64,000 nucleotides of DNA, taken from NCBI GenBank assembly GCA_946902875.1, contig OX336345.1:7347395-7411394 (forward strand). Direction: 5' to 3'. The notes under the pieces were generated by a model. That model saw only the letters and a list, made by a program, of their open reading frames with translations. It did not search any database and was not told the DNA's origin. The translations under genes and the position numbers were made by a program. Shown in pieces: positions 45,470 to 55,500 of the stretch. Each line of letters starts with the position of its first letter. Within the stretch, counting starts at the first letter, position 1. The DNA is from Nematopogon swammerdamellus (taxonomy: Eukaryota; Arthropoda; Insecta; Lepidoptera; Adelidae).

Positions 45470-48400
45470 TTAGACTAGATAGGCATGCCCGGTCGCTCTG
45501 GTGACCGAGGGATCGAGGAGCGGTGGGGGCCCTGGCCAGTGTCGAGGCTCTAACCGCCGACTGCCGCCGCCTCCACGCTCCAGCGACGAATAATCCGAAT
45601 CGATTGAGGAGTAGATGTGGTCAGAGAGCGGCCTGCCATCTGCAGCGTACACCGCAGCCAGCTGTGCATGCGGCAGGCCGACCACCCTGCTACAATATTC
45701 TGGAGGCGCACCGCCGCCCGCCGCCGCTACGGGCGACCCTTTCACGGTCAGATTGAGCGATCTTTGCGGCGGGTTCGGCACCGACGAGTCCAGAGTGTAA
45801 GTATTCACATTTCTTCTACCGACATGACTTTTAACCTTGTACCCGCGATGCACCGAGTCTGGCATCTCGTACCGCAGCCGCTCCCAGAATCCGTGCTGGC
45901 CCCACTTCATCCGGACTCCGGTTTTCAAGTACGGTTTCAGATCCGGATCGCACGCGGCCTCCGACGCGATCGACTCCTCCTCGATTATCAGCAGCTTATA
46001 AAACCGATCCTTCAGAGCATCATGCAGTGTCTGTCGGAATTCAAAGCGAGACCACTCCGTCTCCAGGAAGTTTCTAGTCAGCACCATGATTACCCGCTTG
46101 GAGGCCTCGGTCGCTTCGAGCACTGGAGACGAACACTGCGCGTACGAAACCCCGCTTGGAATGTCCCGGTGGTGAAGACAGATGTGGTATGAAGGCCTTC
46201 CGTTCTCGAGCTCTACGGCCAGAGGTTGTAGGATGAAGTCCTCGTCTTTGGGGCTATAGCAGACGTAGGCGTCGTACATTTTGTCCGTATCTTCGTAAGC
46301 ACCGACGAATGAGAAGACTCTTATGCCGCACGTCGTGTACAACCACACACGTAGCGTGTCTCGGAACAAAAAGAGTACTATAAGCGCCAGCAGAATGAGA
46401 ATGATGCCTGTGAAGGTAGACACCATCATGGGGAGATAATTGGAATCGAGTGCGTGGTCTATAACGGAACTGCCGGCGTAGTAGTCGCTACAAGCTGTAC
46501 CGTTTAAATTGAGCTCCTTTTTCCGTGGCGGTACGACGTCATTATTCCAACACCACAGGTCAGTAATGTCCGATATTTTTTGTGCGTTATCCGCTATGTA
46601 AGCGGTGAATTCCTGCAAGTAGCTACATTTGCAGGACCACAAGTTGTTTCCAATATACAGCGCTTTCAAATTGTTGTTCTGATTTAGATTCCAAATAGAA
46701 AATTCTAATAATCTATTTCCATCGATTCTCAAAACTTTTAGGGATCTTAGAGTCATAAAAGTTCCATTAACTATGTAGGTAATGACATTTTTTTGTAAGT
46801 AGAGCTCCTGTAGATTGCTCAGTTGGTCGAATTCATATCCTTTCAGTTCGCTTAGTTTATTTTCCTCTAGGTGAAGTACGCGAAGTGCACTCAGGCGCGA
46901 AAAGGTTCTGTTTTGTATCGATTCAACTCCACTAGCATTGACGTAAAGCGCAAGCATGTTTTTTCTTCCAATGAATGCGTGATTCTGCAATTCTTTGAAG
47001 TTGTTTCCGTCCAAATACACTTCGGTTGCATCCATTGGGATTTTATGTGGTATATCTGTGACCCGTTGTGCCGAGCAATCGACTATATTAGTATTCCATA
47101 ACGAATCGTGGTAACAGGAACAGTTTTGTGGGCAAGTCATCTCACAATCGCAGGCGTCGAAGTCGCAGCAATGGCAGAGAGTGAAGCAATGTGTTTCATA
47201 TTTACACGAAAAGTCTGATGATTTTACACTAGTGAGCGGTAAATGAGTTACACCACGTGAATGCGTAAGTTTACACACGACATTTTCTAAGTCCATCACT
47301 CGCGGATGTTGTCTCATGGAAGTCATGTTATTTATAATAGTCAACCATTCCATACCACAGTCACATTGGAACGGGTTTCCACCGATGTAGAACTCCGGTA
47401 AACTACGATTAGCGGGCACTTGGAACAGGCGTAAACTATTTAGGTCCATTTTCACTATTTCGTTAGCGTACATGTCCACACGCGTAAGATTTTGTTTGTC
47501 TAAAAATGTGTTCACGTGTATATTATTTATGAAATTGTTGTTTATGAATAATAACTCTACACTATTCGGGATCGCCATCGGCGATATTTCCACAATTCTG
47601 TTATGACTGACGTCCAATGTTTTCACTTTAATTTCACTTTGAATTTTGTAATAATTACCCAAGTGTGTAATGAAATTGCTGTGAATGTCCAACCACTTCA
47701 AACTACTAGGTAAAAATGCGTAATCAAACCACACTAAATGATTTTCCGACAGGTTTAGCCACAACAAACTCGCAAGAGTGGCGAACACTCCGTTGATATC
47801 GGATATGTAGTTTCCGTCGAGGCGGATGGCTTCCAGCTGATTGTTTCTTATGAAGGTTCCCCTTTCAATGGCCTGGATCTTATTTTTTGCTAGGTTAAGA
47901 ACTTGTAGACTTGGTAGGTCCCAGAACATGCCGATAGTAAGATTTCCAATTTGATTTTCAATAAGTCTCAGTCCAGTTAGTTGACCCAAGTTCTTGAATG
48001 AACCATTTTTTAATTCTGATATTTGATTTTCTCCCAGATCCAGTGTCTTCAGAAACGGGAGCTCCCAAACAGCTGACGGAACGCTTACTAGTTGGTTTGA
48101 ACTGAGATCTAATTCCTTTAAATCAGAACAGTTTTTGAATGCTGTTGGGTCTATATTTACAAGCAAATTGTTGTTCAATGTAAGTTTACTCAGAACGAAG
48201 AGTCCATTAAATAAATGCTCGTCGATGCTGTGTAGTCTATTTTCAGCAATGTTTAACGTGTGTAGGTTGTAGAGAGGGAGAAATGCATTATCTTCAATAT
48301 AACCGATGGAATTATTGCGCATATCCAATATTTGCAGGAAAAAAAGATCTTTAAACGTCTTTCCATCGACTCGAGTGAGCGCATTATGCGACAAGTTCAA

Positions 48401-49354
48401 GACGACAAGTCTTATCAGTCCGAGGAATGTGCCGTCGTCGATGTGGCTACTTGAAAGCATGTTGTTCGACAGGTCCAAAACCAGAAGTTGTTCGAGTCTA
48501 TGAAAAACACCCTTCGCCAACTCAAAGAGGCCGTTATTATTAAAGTGAATTTCTCTCAGTTCTCGCGTGCTAGCGAATACACCCTCGGGCAGCGTCTGGA
48601 TACGATTGTATGAGATGTTTACGACCCGTAATGACGTGAGACCATTGAATGCTTCTCCAGAAATATCCGTGATGTTGTTGTGTTGAAGAAACAAATTGTG
48701 CAGCCGCTTAAGCCGGGGTATATCGGAGTCTTCGGGTAAGCTTTTGATCTCGTTGTGACTCAAGTCTAAACTTTGCAAAGTAGATCCACAACTTTGGCCG
48801 AAACCGAGTCTTTCTACGGTTTTCAGTCTGTTGTGTGTCAAATCCAGTTTCTGAAGATTATCTAATATGCAGAAGACTTCAGATGGAATAGCTTTTATGT
48901 TGTTATGAGCGATGTCTAATACTTGAAGGTCTCGCAAGCCGTTGAAAGCTCCGGCAGTGAGCTCTAAGCTTTTTAATGGGCCCCAGTCTAAGTTTCTCGT
49001 ATGTAGTGATAGTGTGTTCAGTTCTCCGAGGCCCTCGAAAGTATTTCGCGGCAGTCGCAGCAGCTTGCAGTTGTTTATTGACAGTTGTGTCAAACTGCTA
49101 ATTCTTTGGAAGTACATCTCTCGTAATGTGCTTTCGAATAAAAGCACATTGTTGCACTCAACAGAGAGTCGTGATGTGGATGCCGACGGCACAGTGGAGA
49201 TGCTGAGCCCCTCTGCGTCCAATGTCCTCACTTTGCACTGCACACTCTTTCTTATTGGGCCATCTCTAGAGAGGATGCTGCACTTGTCCACTCCGTCGGG
49301 AGTCTCCGCGACTCCCGCCGCCAGTACGAAACATGCCAAAAACAACCGTAACAT
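45470..49354 (-). CDS. 18w: Toll-family receptor, 18-wheeler/Toll-7 clade
   Basis: Single-exon type I membrane receptor, 1294 residues; these receptors act in cell intercalation and in immune signalling. The open frame begins at a GTG at 49360, but the first ATG is at 49354 (A at -3, in-frame TAA upstream at about 49380). Counting from the GTG: signal peptide about 3-19; leucine-rich repeats about 90-655; cysteine cap 662-719; cysteine cluster HCFTLCHCCDFDACDCEM (724-741) and second N-cap to about 763; further repeats about 778-900 and cap 907-957; membrane span about 976-999; TIR 1028-1168 with YDAYVCYSPKDEDF (box 1), HRDIPSG (box 2) and FWERLRYEMP (box 3); tail with DHIYSSIDSDYSSL ending GHAYLV. 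The LTRNFLETEW and KLLIIEEE wording and the tail ending place it nearest 18w/Toll-7. Lepidoptera have several such paralogues, so the symbol is less sure than the family. Confidence 0.97.
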   Translation of the reverse strand: MLRLFLACFVLAAGVAETPDGVDKCSILSRDGPIRKSVQCKVRTLDAEGLSISTVPSASTSRLSVECNNVLLFESTLREMYFQRISSLTQLSINNCKLLRLPRNTFEGLGELNTLSLHTRNLDWGPLKSLELTAGAFNGLRDLQVLDIAHNNIKAIPSEVFCILDNLQKLDLTHNRLKTVERLGFGQSCGSTLQSLDLSHNEIKSLPEDSDIPRLKRLHNLFLQHNNITDISGEAFNGLTSLRVVNISYNRIQTLPEGVFASTRELREIHFNNNGLFELAKGVFHRLEQLLVLDLSNNMLSSSHIDDGTFLGLIRLVVLNLSHNALTRVDGKTFKDLFFLQILDMRNNSIGYIEDNAFLPLYNLHTLNIAENRLHSIDEHLFNGLFVLSKLTLNNNLLVNIDPTAFKNCSDLKELDLSSNQLVSVPSAVWELPFLKTLDLGENQISELKNGSFKNLGQLTGLRLIENQIGNLTIGMFWDLPSLQVLNLAKNKIQAIERGTFIRNNQLEAIRLDGNYISDINGVFATLASLLWLNLSENHLVWFDYAFLPSSLKWLDIHSNFITHLGNYYKIQSEIKVKTLDVSHNRIVEISPMAIPNSVELLFINNNFINNIHVNTFLDKQNLTRVDMYANEIVKMDLNSLRLFQVPANRSLPEFYIGGNPFQCDCGMEWLTIINNMTSMRQHPRVMDLENVVCKLTHSRGVTHLPLTSVKSSDFSCKYETHCFTLCHCCDFDACDCEMTCPQNCSCYHDSLWNTNIVDCSAQRVTDIPHKIPMDATEVYLDGNNFKELQNHAFIGRKNMLALYVNASGVESIQNRTFSRLSALRVLHLEENKLSELKGYEFDQLSNLQELYLQKNVITYIVNGTFMTLRSLKVLRIDGNRLLEFSIWNLNQNNNLKALYIGNNLWSCKCSYLQEFTAYIADNAQKISDITDLWCWNNDVVPPRKKELNLNGTACSDYYAGSSVIDHALDSNYLPMMVSTFTGIILILLALIVLFLFRDTLRVWLYTTCGIRVFSFVGAYEDTDKMYDAYVCYSPKDEDFILQPLAVELENGRPSYHICLHHRDIPSGVSYAQCSSPVLEATEASKRVIMVLTRNFLETEWSRFEFRQTLHDALKDRFYKLLIIEEESIASEAACDPDLKPYLKTGVRMKWGQHGFWERLRYEMPDSVHRGYKVKSHVGRRNVNTYTLDSSVPNPPQRSLNLTVKGSPVAAAGGGAPPEYCSRVVGLPHAQLAAVYAADGRPLSDHIYSSIDSDYSSLERGGGGSRRLEPRHWPGPPPLLDPSVTRATGHAYLV

Positions 49355-49360
49355 TTTCAC

Positions 49361-49810
49361 TTTTGTTTTGAAAAGAGTTTATAATAATTTTATTGCAGTC
49401 ATTTATCACTCACGTTTCACTTCATTTTGATACAGTTGTATTGGATTAGTATCCACATCAGTTCGTATAACTTTTTATTAATAATATTTAACTTAACGCA
49501 CAATATTTATTTGTGTAACGTCCGATCGAGTGTGAGCGCGCGTCCGTGCGAGCGCGCGCGTAGATACCGCATGGCGTTTGTTTGCGGACTGACGCGGCCG
49601 AACGAAACGAGTTGCGGTGCGGCGACCGGCCGGTTGTTCGATGTCGCGAGAATGACTGCCCCCCTCGCCTCCCTCCATCGTCCGCCTCCCGCCCACCTAC
49701 AACCAGTTCCCCTCCCACCGCGCCCCCCTGGCCCCACCCGATAGTGCGTGTTTAGCGCGTGGGGTGGCGCCACTAATACCCAATCCAACAAAGCTTTGAG
49801 CAAAAGCTCC
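49361..49810 (-). promoter_or_regulatory. Candidate promoter/5' UTR of the Toll receptor gene
   Basis: Immediately upstream of the receptor start, composition changes to CpG- and GC-rich between about 49510 and 49800 ('gcgcgcgtccgtgcgagcgc'). On the minus strand an arthropod-type initiator TCAGT lies at 49592-49588 (A at 49590), with no TATA box at the expected place, which would put a 5' UTR of roughly 236 bases before the ATG. Assignment rests on position and composition; an intron in the 5' UTR cannot be excluded. Open frames here on both strands are composition artefacts. Confidence 0.4.
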
Positions 49811-50006
49811 ATACGAGTAAATACTATTTACGTTTAATATTTAAAATATTTTATACCTTTAGTTAAAAATATTAAATTTTTTATTAAATTAATTAAGAGT
49901 GCTTAAGGAGTAGTAATATGAGATTAAATAAGCACATAATAATATACATGTTATTAAATTGGCACTACCTACGATGTAGAGTGGGCGTCACAAGTGAATT
50001 CAGATG

Positions 50007-50167
50007 TGATTTTTTTATTGGAAGCGCGGCATGCGGCGCTGAGTTAAGGTGCATAACGGCGCCCATGGACATTTGGTCGCATGCGTGGTTGCGAATGCCA
50101 CATTGCCGGCCTGACATAGTGCCTATTCACGCCCCTCTTGAAGGACCCGACACTGTGGGGGAAAATA
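50007..50167 (-). pseudogene. LINE 3' end, reverse strand (family of 63465)
   Basis: 'cgcccatggacatttggtcg' and 'attcacgcccctcttgaagg' are near-identical to 63470-63560. 5'-truncated, with C-terminal codons only. Confidence 0.75.
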
Positions 50168-50169
50168 TA

Positions 50170-50695
50170 CGAATATGTAACATACGAATAAATGTATATT
50201 CGTGGTAACTATGTTACGCATCTACTTTACGAAAAAGACACCTTCCTAATTTGTCAGCAGTCGGGCCTGCGGACCGCAGGCGCGCGAAAACCGCAGCCCG
50301 AATACCAAAGTGTCGTTGACGAGTTTTTCCCGAAAACGAGACACATTTTTAACTTTCACTTTAGCATTCCCGAAGAGAACTAACAGAAGCGTGGAATGCA
50401 ACCCGGGAGCTAACTAGGCCCGACTCAAGAGCGTTGGCGCAAATTGAAAATTCCAGACCCCGCGTGTTTTATTTGGCAGTGACATGGGGAGCACGAGGGG
50501 CGAAAAATCGTCCTCCAGACCGGAGTCGAAGTGACCTGTCGGAATATCTGCTATGAAAAATGGACAAGACTGACACGTGTGACGTAATGAGGCGTGAGCA
50601 AAGGAGGCCTGTATGTACTTCTTAATTCTTCAGTTCTTCTGCTTGTTCAATTCATCTTCTTCTTATCTAGAATACTGCTATTGTCTAATACAACA
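50170..50695. other. No gene seen, possibly unique sequence
   Basis: Contains a short block of less AT-rich DNA (about 50250-50560) without coding features. Confidence 0.35.
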
Positions 50696-50699
50696 CAAT

Positions 50700-50860
50700 A
50701 TAACTTACTTTCTTCGAGAAGGTTTATAGTCTTCCTGAACGCAGCTAGGCCTTCGGCTACGCCCATAGTTACTTACTGTCTTCGAGAAGGTTTATCGTCA
50801 TCCTGAACGTAGCTCGGCCTTCGGCCTCGCCCCTAGTTACTTTCATTGAGAAAGAATATC
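50700..50860 (-). repeat. Two units of the 68-bp minisatellite
   Basis: 'tttcttcgagaaggtttata' with 'gcagctaggccttcggctac' and then 'gtagctcggccttcggcctc', in the same sense as the reverse arm at 8656-9315. Joined on its right to a 5'-truncated SINE-A. Confidence 0.85.
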
Positions 50861-50884
50861 GTTTACGTGAACGTAACTCCGGAT

Positions 50885-51145
50885 TCGGTTCGGATTCCAC
50901 ATAAAACTGTAGGTCCCTTCCCTTCTTACCTTGTTAGGTGGTAGAGTTTATCCCGCCCGGGTTGATACAACCGCACTGAATGAAACGTGTGGGTCGAAAC
51001 GGCTATGTAAATAGTTCGTGTTTTCCGTCCAGTTCAGTGTAGCCGACATGAAATGAAGGAAAGCACTGACATGGCACCTAGTTCAACCGGTGTTATGGGC
51101 TGACATCACGGATGTTGTAGGTGATGCAGCCAACCATGAAAAAGG
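50885..51145 (+). mobile_element. SINE-A, 5'-truncated
   Basis: Begins at the B box GGTTCGGATTCC, continues through the core and the tail ('catcacggatgttgtaggtg'), and ends near 'cagccaaccatgaaaaagg'. Confidence 0.85.
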
Positions 51146-51185
51146 TATTGCGAACCACATCAAGTTAAAAATGATAATAAGTTAT

Positions 51186-52080
51186 ATTGGTTAGTGTTGA
51201 CAAAGATTGTATTGAACACTAGCTGTGCCCGCGGCTCCGCCCGCTCTCATATTTGACTTCTCTGCTAGCCTCATAAGCCATTTATCGTGAAAGTAAGTAA
51301 CCTATAGATGATGGGAAGAATCAAGTTATCCGTAGAATTTTTTTTTTATTAAAATCGTTTCAGTGGTTCTCGAGTTAGGTATAAGCGGACAGACAGACAG
51401 ACAGAAAGCAGACGTAGGATTTTATTAAAGGTAAGGATCATTCTGAACTCTTATCCCCGACTATGACAAACAAAATAAAGCCGGAACATAGCAGACTTCG
51501 CCTGCATCAGCGAACTTTAGCGCGAGCCGCAACATTCCGTAAACAGATTAAGTAATTCACTTGCGTAAAGTTTGGACGCGGCGTGTCCGGCGGAGGGACA
51601 ACTCCGTCCTCTCTGGCTTGACGCGATCGAGTCTGAGCTGTAATCATGTTGAAACTTCATCTGCCAGTGCACTTTTTATTATAACGTACTTTGAATGTAA
51701 AAGACCTAGCTGTATCCGCGGCTCCAGCCGCGTTAAAGTCGAATTAATAGCTAAATAACAGATTACAGAATTCTTTGAGTTATTGCGGTCGCAAAACTAT
51801 TGAAGTTTCGGTTCGTTTTAGTAAAATACCGTTCAAGATGAGAGGTGGCTATCCTGTCGTCCTTTAACACGGCATCTTGTCCTTATCCCTTAGTCGCCTT
51901 TTACGCCATGCACGGGACTTATGCAGTGGAGCTATTCTTTTTAAGACGTGTACGGTACACACGGTGCGGTAAATTAAGTTAAGATAAATAAGATAGAATA
52001 AAAATGTAATAGTAGAAATAAGATAGGTAGGCGTAGTTATAAGGTACATAACATACATACCTACATACGTAGTTTGGCAA
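51186..52080. repeat. Segmental duplication, copy 1
   Basis: Shares long near-identical sequence with 52332-53010: 'attggttagtgttgacaaag', 'ccccgactatgacaaacaaa', 'gacgcggcgtgtccggcgga', 'aagtttcggttcgttttagt' and a truncated element X (51838-51975). Copy 1 carries an extra element at about 51218-51437 ('tagctgtgcccgcggctccg' to 'taaaggtaagga') that copy 2 lacks. Confidence 0.85.
51218..51437 (+). mobile_element. TAGCTGTGCCCGCGGCT-type insertion inside copy 1
   Basis: About 219 bp present only in duplication copy 1. It begins 'ctagctgtgcccgcggctcc', has 'cgtttcagtggttctcgagt' and (CAGA)n, and ends 'ggattttattaaaggtaagg'. The offset between the duplicates changes from 1146 to 927 across it, measuring the insertion. 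Confidence 0.75.
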
Positions 52081-52139
52081 TTAAGTTCCGGGATTTTTTT
52101 TATATAATAAATTTTTTGATTACTTAATTACTTGATTAC

Positions 52140-52320
52140 TTAATTACAAACATAGCTAAGAACCATCCTGATTAAACCAGCTCTCTAATAAAAAAAAAAC
52201 GCATCCAAATCTGTCCATTCGTTTGGGAGCTACGATTCCACAGCATATACACCCATACACACATACACACACACTTCAAACTTATAGCATCCCTCCGTTT
52301 GCGTCGGGGATTAAAAATTA
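52140..52320 (-). repeat. Dispersed repeat, reverse copy (family of 19755)
   Basis: 'aagaaccatcctgattaaac', 'gtccattcgtttgggagcta' and 'ccgtttgcgtcggggatta', the reverse of 19755-19935. It separates the two duplication copies. Confidence 0.65.
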
Positions 52321-52331
52321 TAATACTTCCT

Positions 52332-53010
52332 ATTGGTTAGCGTTGACAAAGATTGTGTTAAACATCTTTCTAAACTCGTATCCCCGACTATGACAAACAA
52401 AATAAAGCCGGAACATAGCAGACTTCGCCTGCATCAGCGAACTTTAACGCGAGCCGCAACATTCCGTGAACAGATTAAGTAATTCACTTGCGTAAAGTTT
52501 GGACGCGGCGTGTCCTGTTGGAGGGACAACTCCGTCCTCTCTGGCTTGACGCGATCGAGTCTGAGCTGTGATCATGTTGAAACTTCACCTGCCAGTGTAC
52601 TTTTTTAATATAACCTACTCTGCATGTAAAAGACCTAGCTCTATACACGGCTTCGGTCGCGTTATAGTCGATTTAATAGCTAAATAGAGTTCAGGCGTAG
52701 CTACGAGTAAATAACAGATGCAGTTGTAAAACTATTGAAGTTTCGGTTCGTTTTAGTATAAAAATACCGTTCAAGATGATAAGTGGCTAGCCTTGCTCCC
52801 TTTAGCACGGCATCATGTCCTTGACTCTTAATCGCCTTTTAGGTACGCTATGCACGGGAAGAGATGCAGTGGAGCTATTCATTTTAAGACGTGTACGGTA
52901 CACACGGTACGGTAAATTAAGTTAATATAAATAAGAATAAGAATAAAAATGTAAGAGTAGAAATAAGATGGGTAGGCGTAGTTATAAAATAGATACATTG
53001 CATACATACC
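52332..53010. repeat. Segmental duplication, copy 2
   Basis: Second copy of 51186-52080 without the internal insertion. It includes the same truncated reverse element X (52775-52905) and the shared end 'aaataagatgggtaggcgta'. Confidence 0.85.
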
Positions 53011-53172
53011 ACACGCCGTATCACGACAATGGGGTAAGCAGAGTAATCGGAGTTGTGCTGCAGGTAATCTTCTACATTGCAGCACAACACCGACCACCAA
53101 GTTTAGCAAAGCATTCTGGCAATATAACAGCAGCAAGTAAGCCACGAAGACCCACCCGCAGCGCTGCATGAC
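53001..53172 (-). repeat. Element X, right part
   Basis: (CATA)-type end, 'cacacgccgtatcacgacaa', and the hairpin GTTGTGCTGCAG ... GCAGCACAACACC. Ends within X at 'agcgctgcatgacgg'. Confidence 0.7.
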
Positions 53173-53363
53173 GGTTCTGATACATAAAATATACATATAA
53201 TATAGAGCCCGTAGGGCCTCTATTCAATTCAAAACCTTACAAATAAAACTTTTCTAGAAAATTTACTGTTTGTGTACGAAGTCAGTATAGAAAATGAAAA
53301 AATAAGAATGAAAAAAAACGAATACCACAATAAAATTGTGATACTTATTAGTATTTTTTTTTC

Positions 53364-53461
53364 GGTTCTATCTAATTTTTAATCATTAAAAATTAGATAG
53401 AACCTATATACTTTTATAGATATCTATAAAAGTATAATGCATTGGCTGACGGCCAATGCAT
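53364..53461. repeat. Three consecutive perfect palindromes
   Basis: (1) 53364-53404: 19-base arms GGTTCTATCTAATTTTTAA around TCA. (2) 53407-53436: a 30-base perfect palindrome with half-site TATACTTTTATAGAT. (3) 53437-53461: 10-base arms ATGCATTGGC around TGACG. Only two bases separate the first two, and the last two abut. Confidence 0.92.
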
Positions 53462-53464
53462 ACA

Positions 53465-54070
53465 GTAGGTACCTATTGTACACTCGTACACCATTAACTT
53501 AAAATTTGCAAAACTAAAATGATTTGCACCGTCGCCTGCCACACTTTATTAGGCTTAGCTTAGTTTACAGAACGTTACCCTCATTAAATTCAGGTTTCCT
53601 CAAAGCAGTAATCATTATTCTCCGTGCCTAACATCTGGCAGGATTCTGTTGTGTAAAATATCGCTGAAACTCCCAATAACAAGGCATCCATAAATAGTAA
53701 TCAAGAACTCTTAAGTGAATAAATAATAGCGGAGCAACTTTACTCGTTAATCCCAAGTTTTCGTACGGCTCATAAGCTAGTTGGGAGAGCCCAAACAATG
53801 TTCCCAGAGGCTGTATAATGCGTTGTATCTGAGCGTACGGAAGCGGAAATGGTTTCCCGAAGCGGGGAGCGGAGAGCGGAGAGCGTATGTCGCAGGGCGC
53901 CTCGCTCCGGGCTCTTCGGCGAGATCCCAGGGCGGGCGGTCGGGCGCGTTGTGTTGATAGTGGGGATGGAAAACGGAAATGTTCCACGGATTTGAATTGA
54001 AAAATATATTGTGTTATTTTTGGCAGGCAAGTTGGTTTTATTTTGTTTACTTGTTCAGAATTTGTGCAGA
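53465..54070. other. No supported gene
   Basis: A minus-strand frame of 150 codons (53628-54080) runs into element X sequence at its 5' end, is composition-driven in its middle (CGGAGCGGAGAGC repeats near 53870), and shows no recognised domain. Confidence 0.35.
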
Positions 54071-54073
54071 ATT

Positions 54074-54325
54074 CGTACACACCTCACGTTGTATCCCGAC
54101 AATCGGGATAAGCAGATGATCGGTGTTGTGCTGCAATAAAGTAAATTACAGCACTACATCGACCACCACATTTAGCAAAGTATTCGGACAAGACAACTAT
54201 CAAGCGGCAAGTAAGGCACGAAGAATCACCTGCTACACAACTCGGTGGAAGGACCCTGCCAAGGTGAGAGGTGGCTAAGCTGTCACCCTTATGCACGGCA
54301 TCTTATCCTTATCCCTTAATCACGT
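54074..54325 (-). repeat. Element X, right-hand three quarters
   Basis: 'cacctcacgttgtatcccga', the hairpin 'cggtgttgtgctgc', and the block to 'ttatcccttaatcacg', where it breaks off before the left end. Confidence 0.75.
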
Positions 54326-54429
54326 GATGGCGTACACAATGATGACAGTAATAGTTTGACCCGAAAATGTACAATTATAATAAGGTGTTATACGAAGGAA
54401 CCCAAGGAAGAAATACGTGAATAGAATAG

Positions 54430-54535
54430 AATAGAACTTTTTATTGCACACAAATTTAAAGAAGGACAGTATACGACAAGAAACAAGAAATACAGGCGTT
54501 GGCAAAGGCGGACTTATCACTGCCAGCTAACTTTA
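54430..54535 (-). repeat. LINE 3' end, reverse strand
   Basis: 'gaactttttattgcacacaa' and 'caaaggcggacttatcactg' are typical of a reversed LINE 3' UTR. Confidence 0.55.
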
Positions 54536-54765
54536 ACATTAATTAGTTAACATTTCTATGTTATACAAAATCAAAACGTGCAACTAGGTACCTAAACAGC
54601 TGATTATTTGATGTCATTGACTCTTCTGGCCGGGCCGAGGCCGCGCCGCACCTCGCGCGCTAGACACTCTCCGATCAGGAGAAAAAATGTAGCAAATAAC
54701 TCGCTGTTTAGGTACCTAGTGGCACGTTTTGTTTGCATTTTGCGTTACGTTTTGTGTAAGCGGCG

Positions 54766-54998
54766 GGTGGCCGAGTGGTTTGGGCATCGGCTTCTCATGC
54801 AAGAGGTCCGAGTCGGCGTGTACCAATGAGTTTTTTCTGACGAAAAAATTTACGTGCATACCTACACCATCTGCTTCACCGTTCGAAACCGGTGTAAAAC
54901 TGTAGGTCCCTTCCGTTGCCCCTTACTAGGTGGTAGGCTCAAATTGTAGCCGACTGGGTTGGTACCACCGTACTGGATGTAAGAAGACACACACCCTC

Positions 54999-55036
<38 letters not shown>

Positions 55037-55500
55037 CCTCCCTCATCCTCACACACACACGCTTGTCAAAATTGTATCTTATGTTATGTTTGGTTATATT
55101 AGTTAGCTATTGTTATTTTTTTTTTTTTTGTATAATATGTTGATTGTCATTGTTTGTTTGTTTTTAGTCTCTTGGTTGGAAAGGGGAGCCCCTGAAAATC
55201 AGCTTCGCTATCTCGGATAGTGAGTCAGCTGAGTGGGCTCCCTTTTCGTCACATGTTATATGTTTCTTTGTATTTGTAATTATTTGTGTTGTTATGTGAC
55301 GAAATAAATCATTTCATTTCATTTCATTTCAAGACTGCCGCATAGCAGCCTCGGTTGTGCTCTCTTCTAGTTCAGTATAGCCAGCAATCTAGGGAAGTCT
55401 CCGGTATGGCACCTATCTTCTCGGAGGTGATATTGGCTGATCGGAGCATGTGCTTTGGTCCCTCCGTCTCTGCCACCCATGCCGGATTACATAAAAAAAT
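54766..55500 (+). mobile_element. SINE-B, full copy split by a nested insertion
   Basis: tRNA-like head with A box TGGCCGAGTGG (54779-54789), 'cttctcatgcaagaggtccg', 'caccaatgagttttttctga', the core 'aaactgtaggtcccttccg' to 'ggttggtaccaccgtactgg', then an interruption at about 54986. The tail resumes at about 55334 ('ctgccgcatagcagcctcgg') and ends 'ccggattacat' plus A7. The two halves together match the tail at 44692 and the head at 5790. Confidence 0.85.
54987..55333 (+). mobile_element. Nested insertion: (CA)n and a LINE 3' end with (ATTTC)n
   Basis: Contains a (CA)n run (about 55003-55031), T-rich spacer, and 'ggaaaggggagcccctgaaa' with 'gctgagtgggctcccttttc', which can pair as a 3' stem-loop, then 'gtgacgaaataaatcatttc' and (ATTTC)n to about 55331. 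This looks like a severely 5'-truncated non-LTR insertion with a pentanucleotide tail. Confidence 0.7.

Noticed and set aside
45523..46192. Plus-strand frames of 61-191 codons opposite the receptor's TIR and tail
   Set aside because: Antisense shadows of a GC-rich coding exon. They show no recognisable domain, and the minus-strand frame is clearly the real one.
49488..49812. Minus- and plus-strand frames of 67-105 codons upstream of the receptor
   Set aside because: Low-complexity Arg/Gly/Pro products of a CpG-rich promoter-like region. No frame joins the receptor.
53628..54080. 150-codon minus-strand frame
   Set aside because: Its start lies close to an element X insertion and its middle is encoded by a CGGAGAGC-type simple repeat. 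No recognisable protein features.
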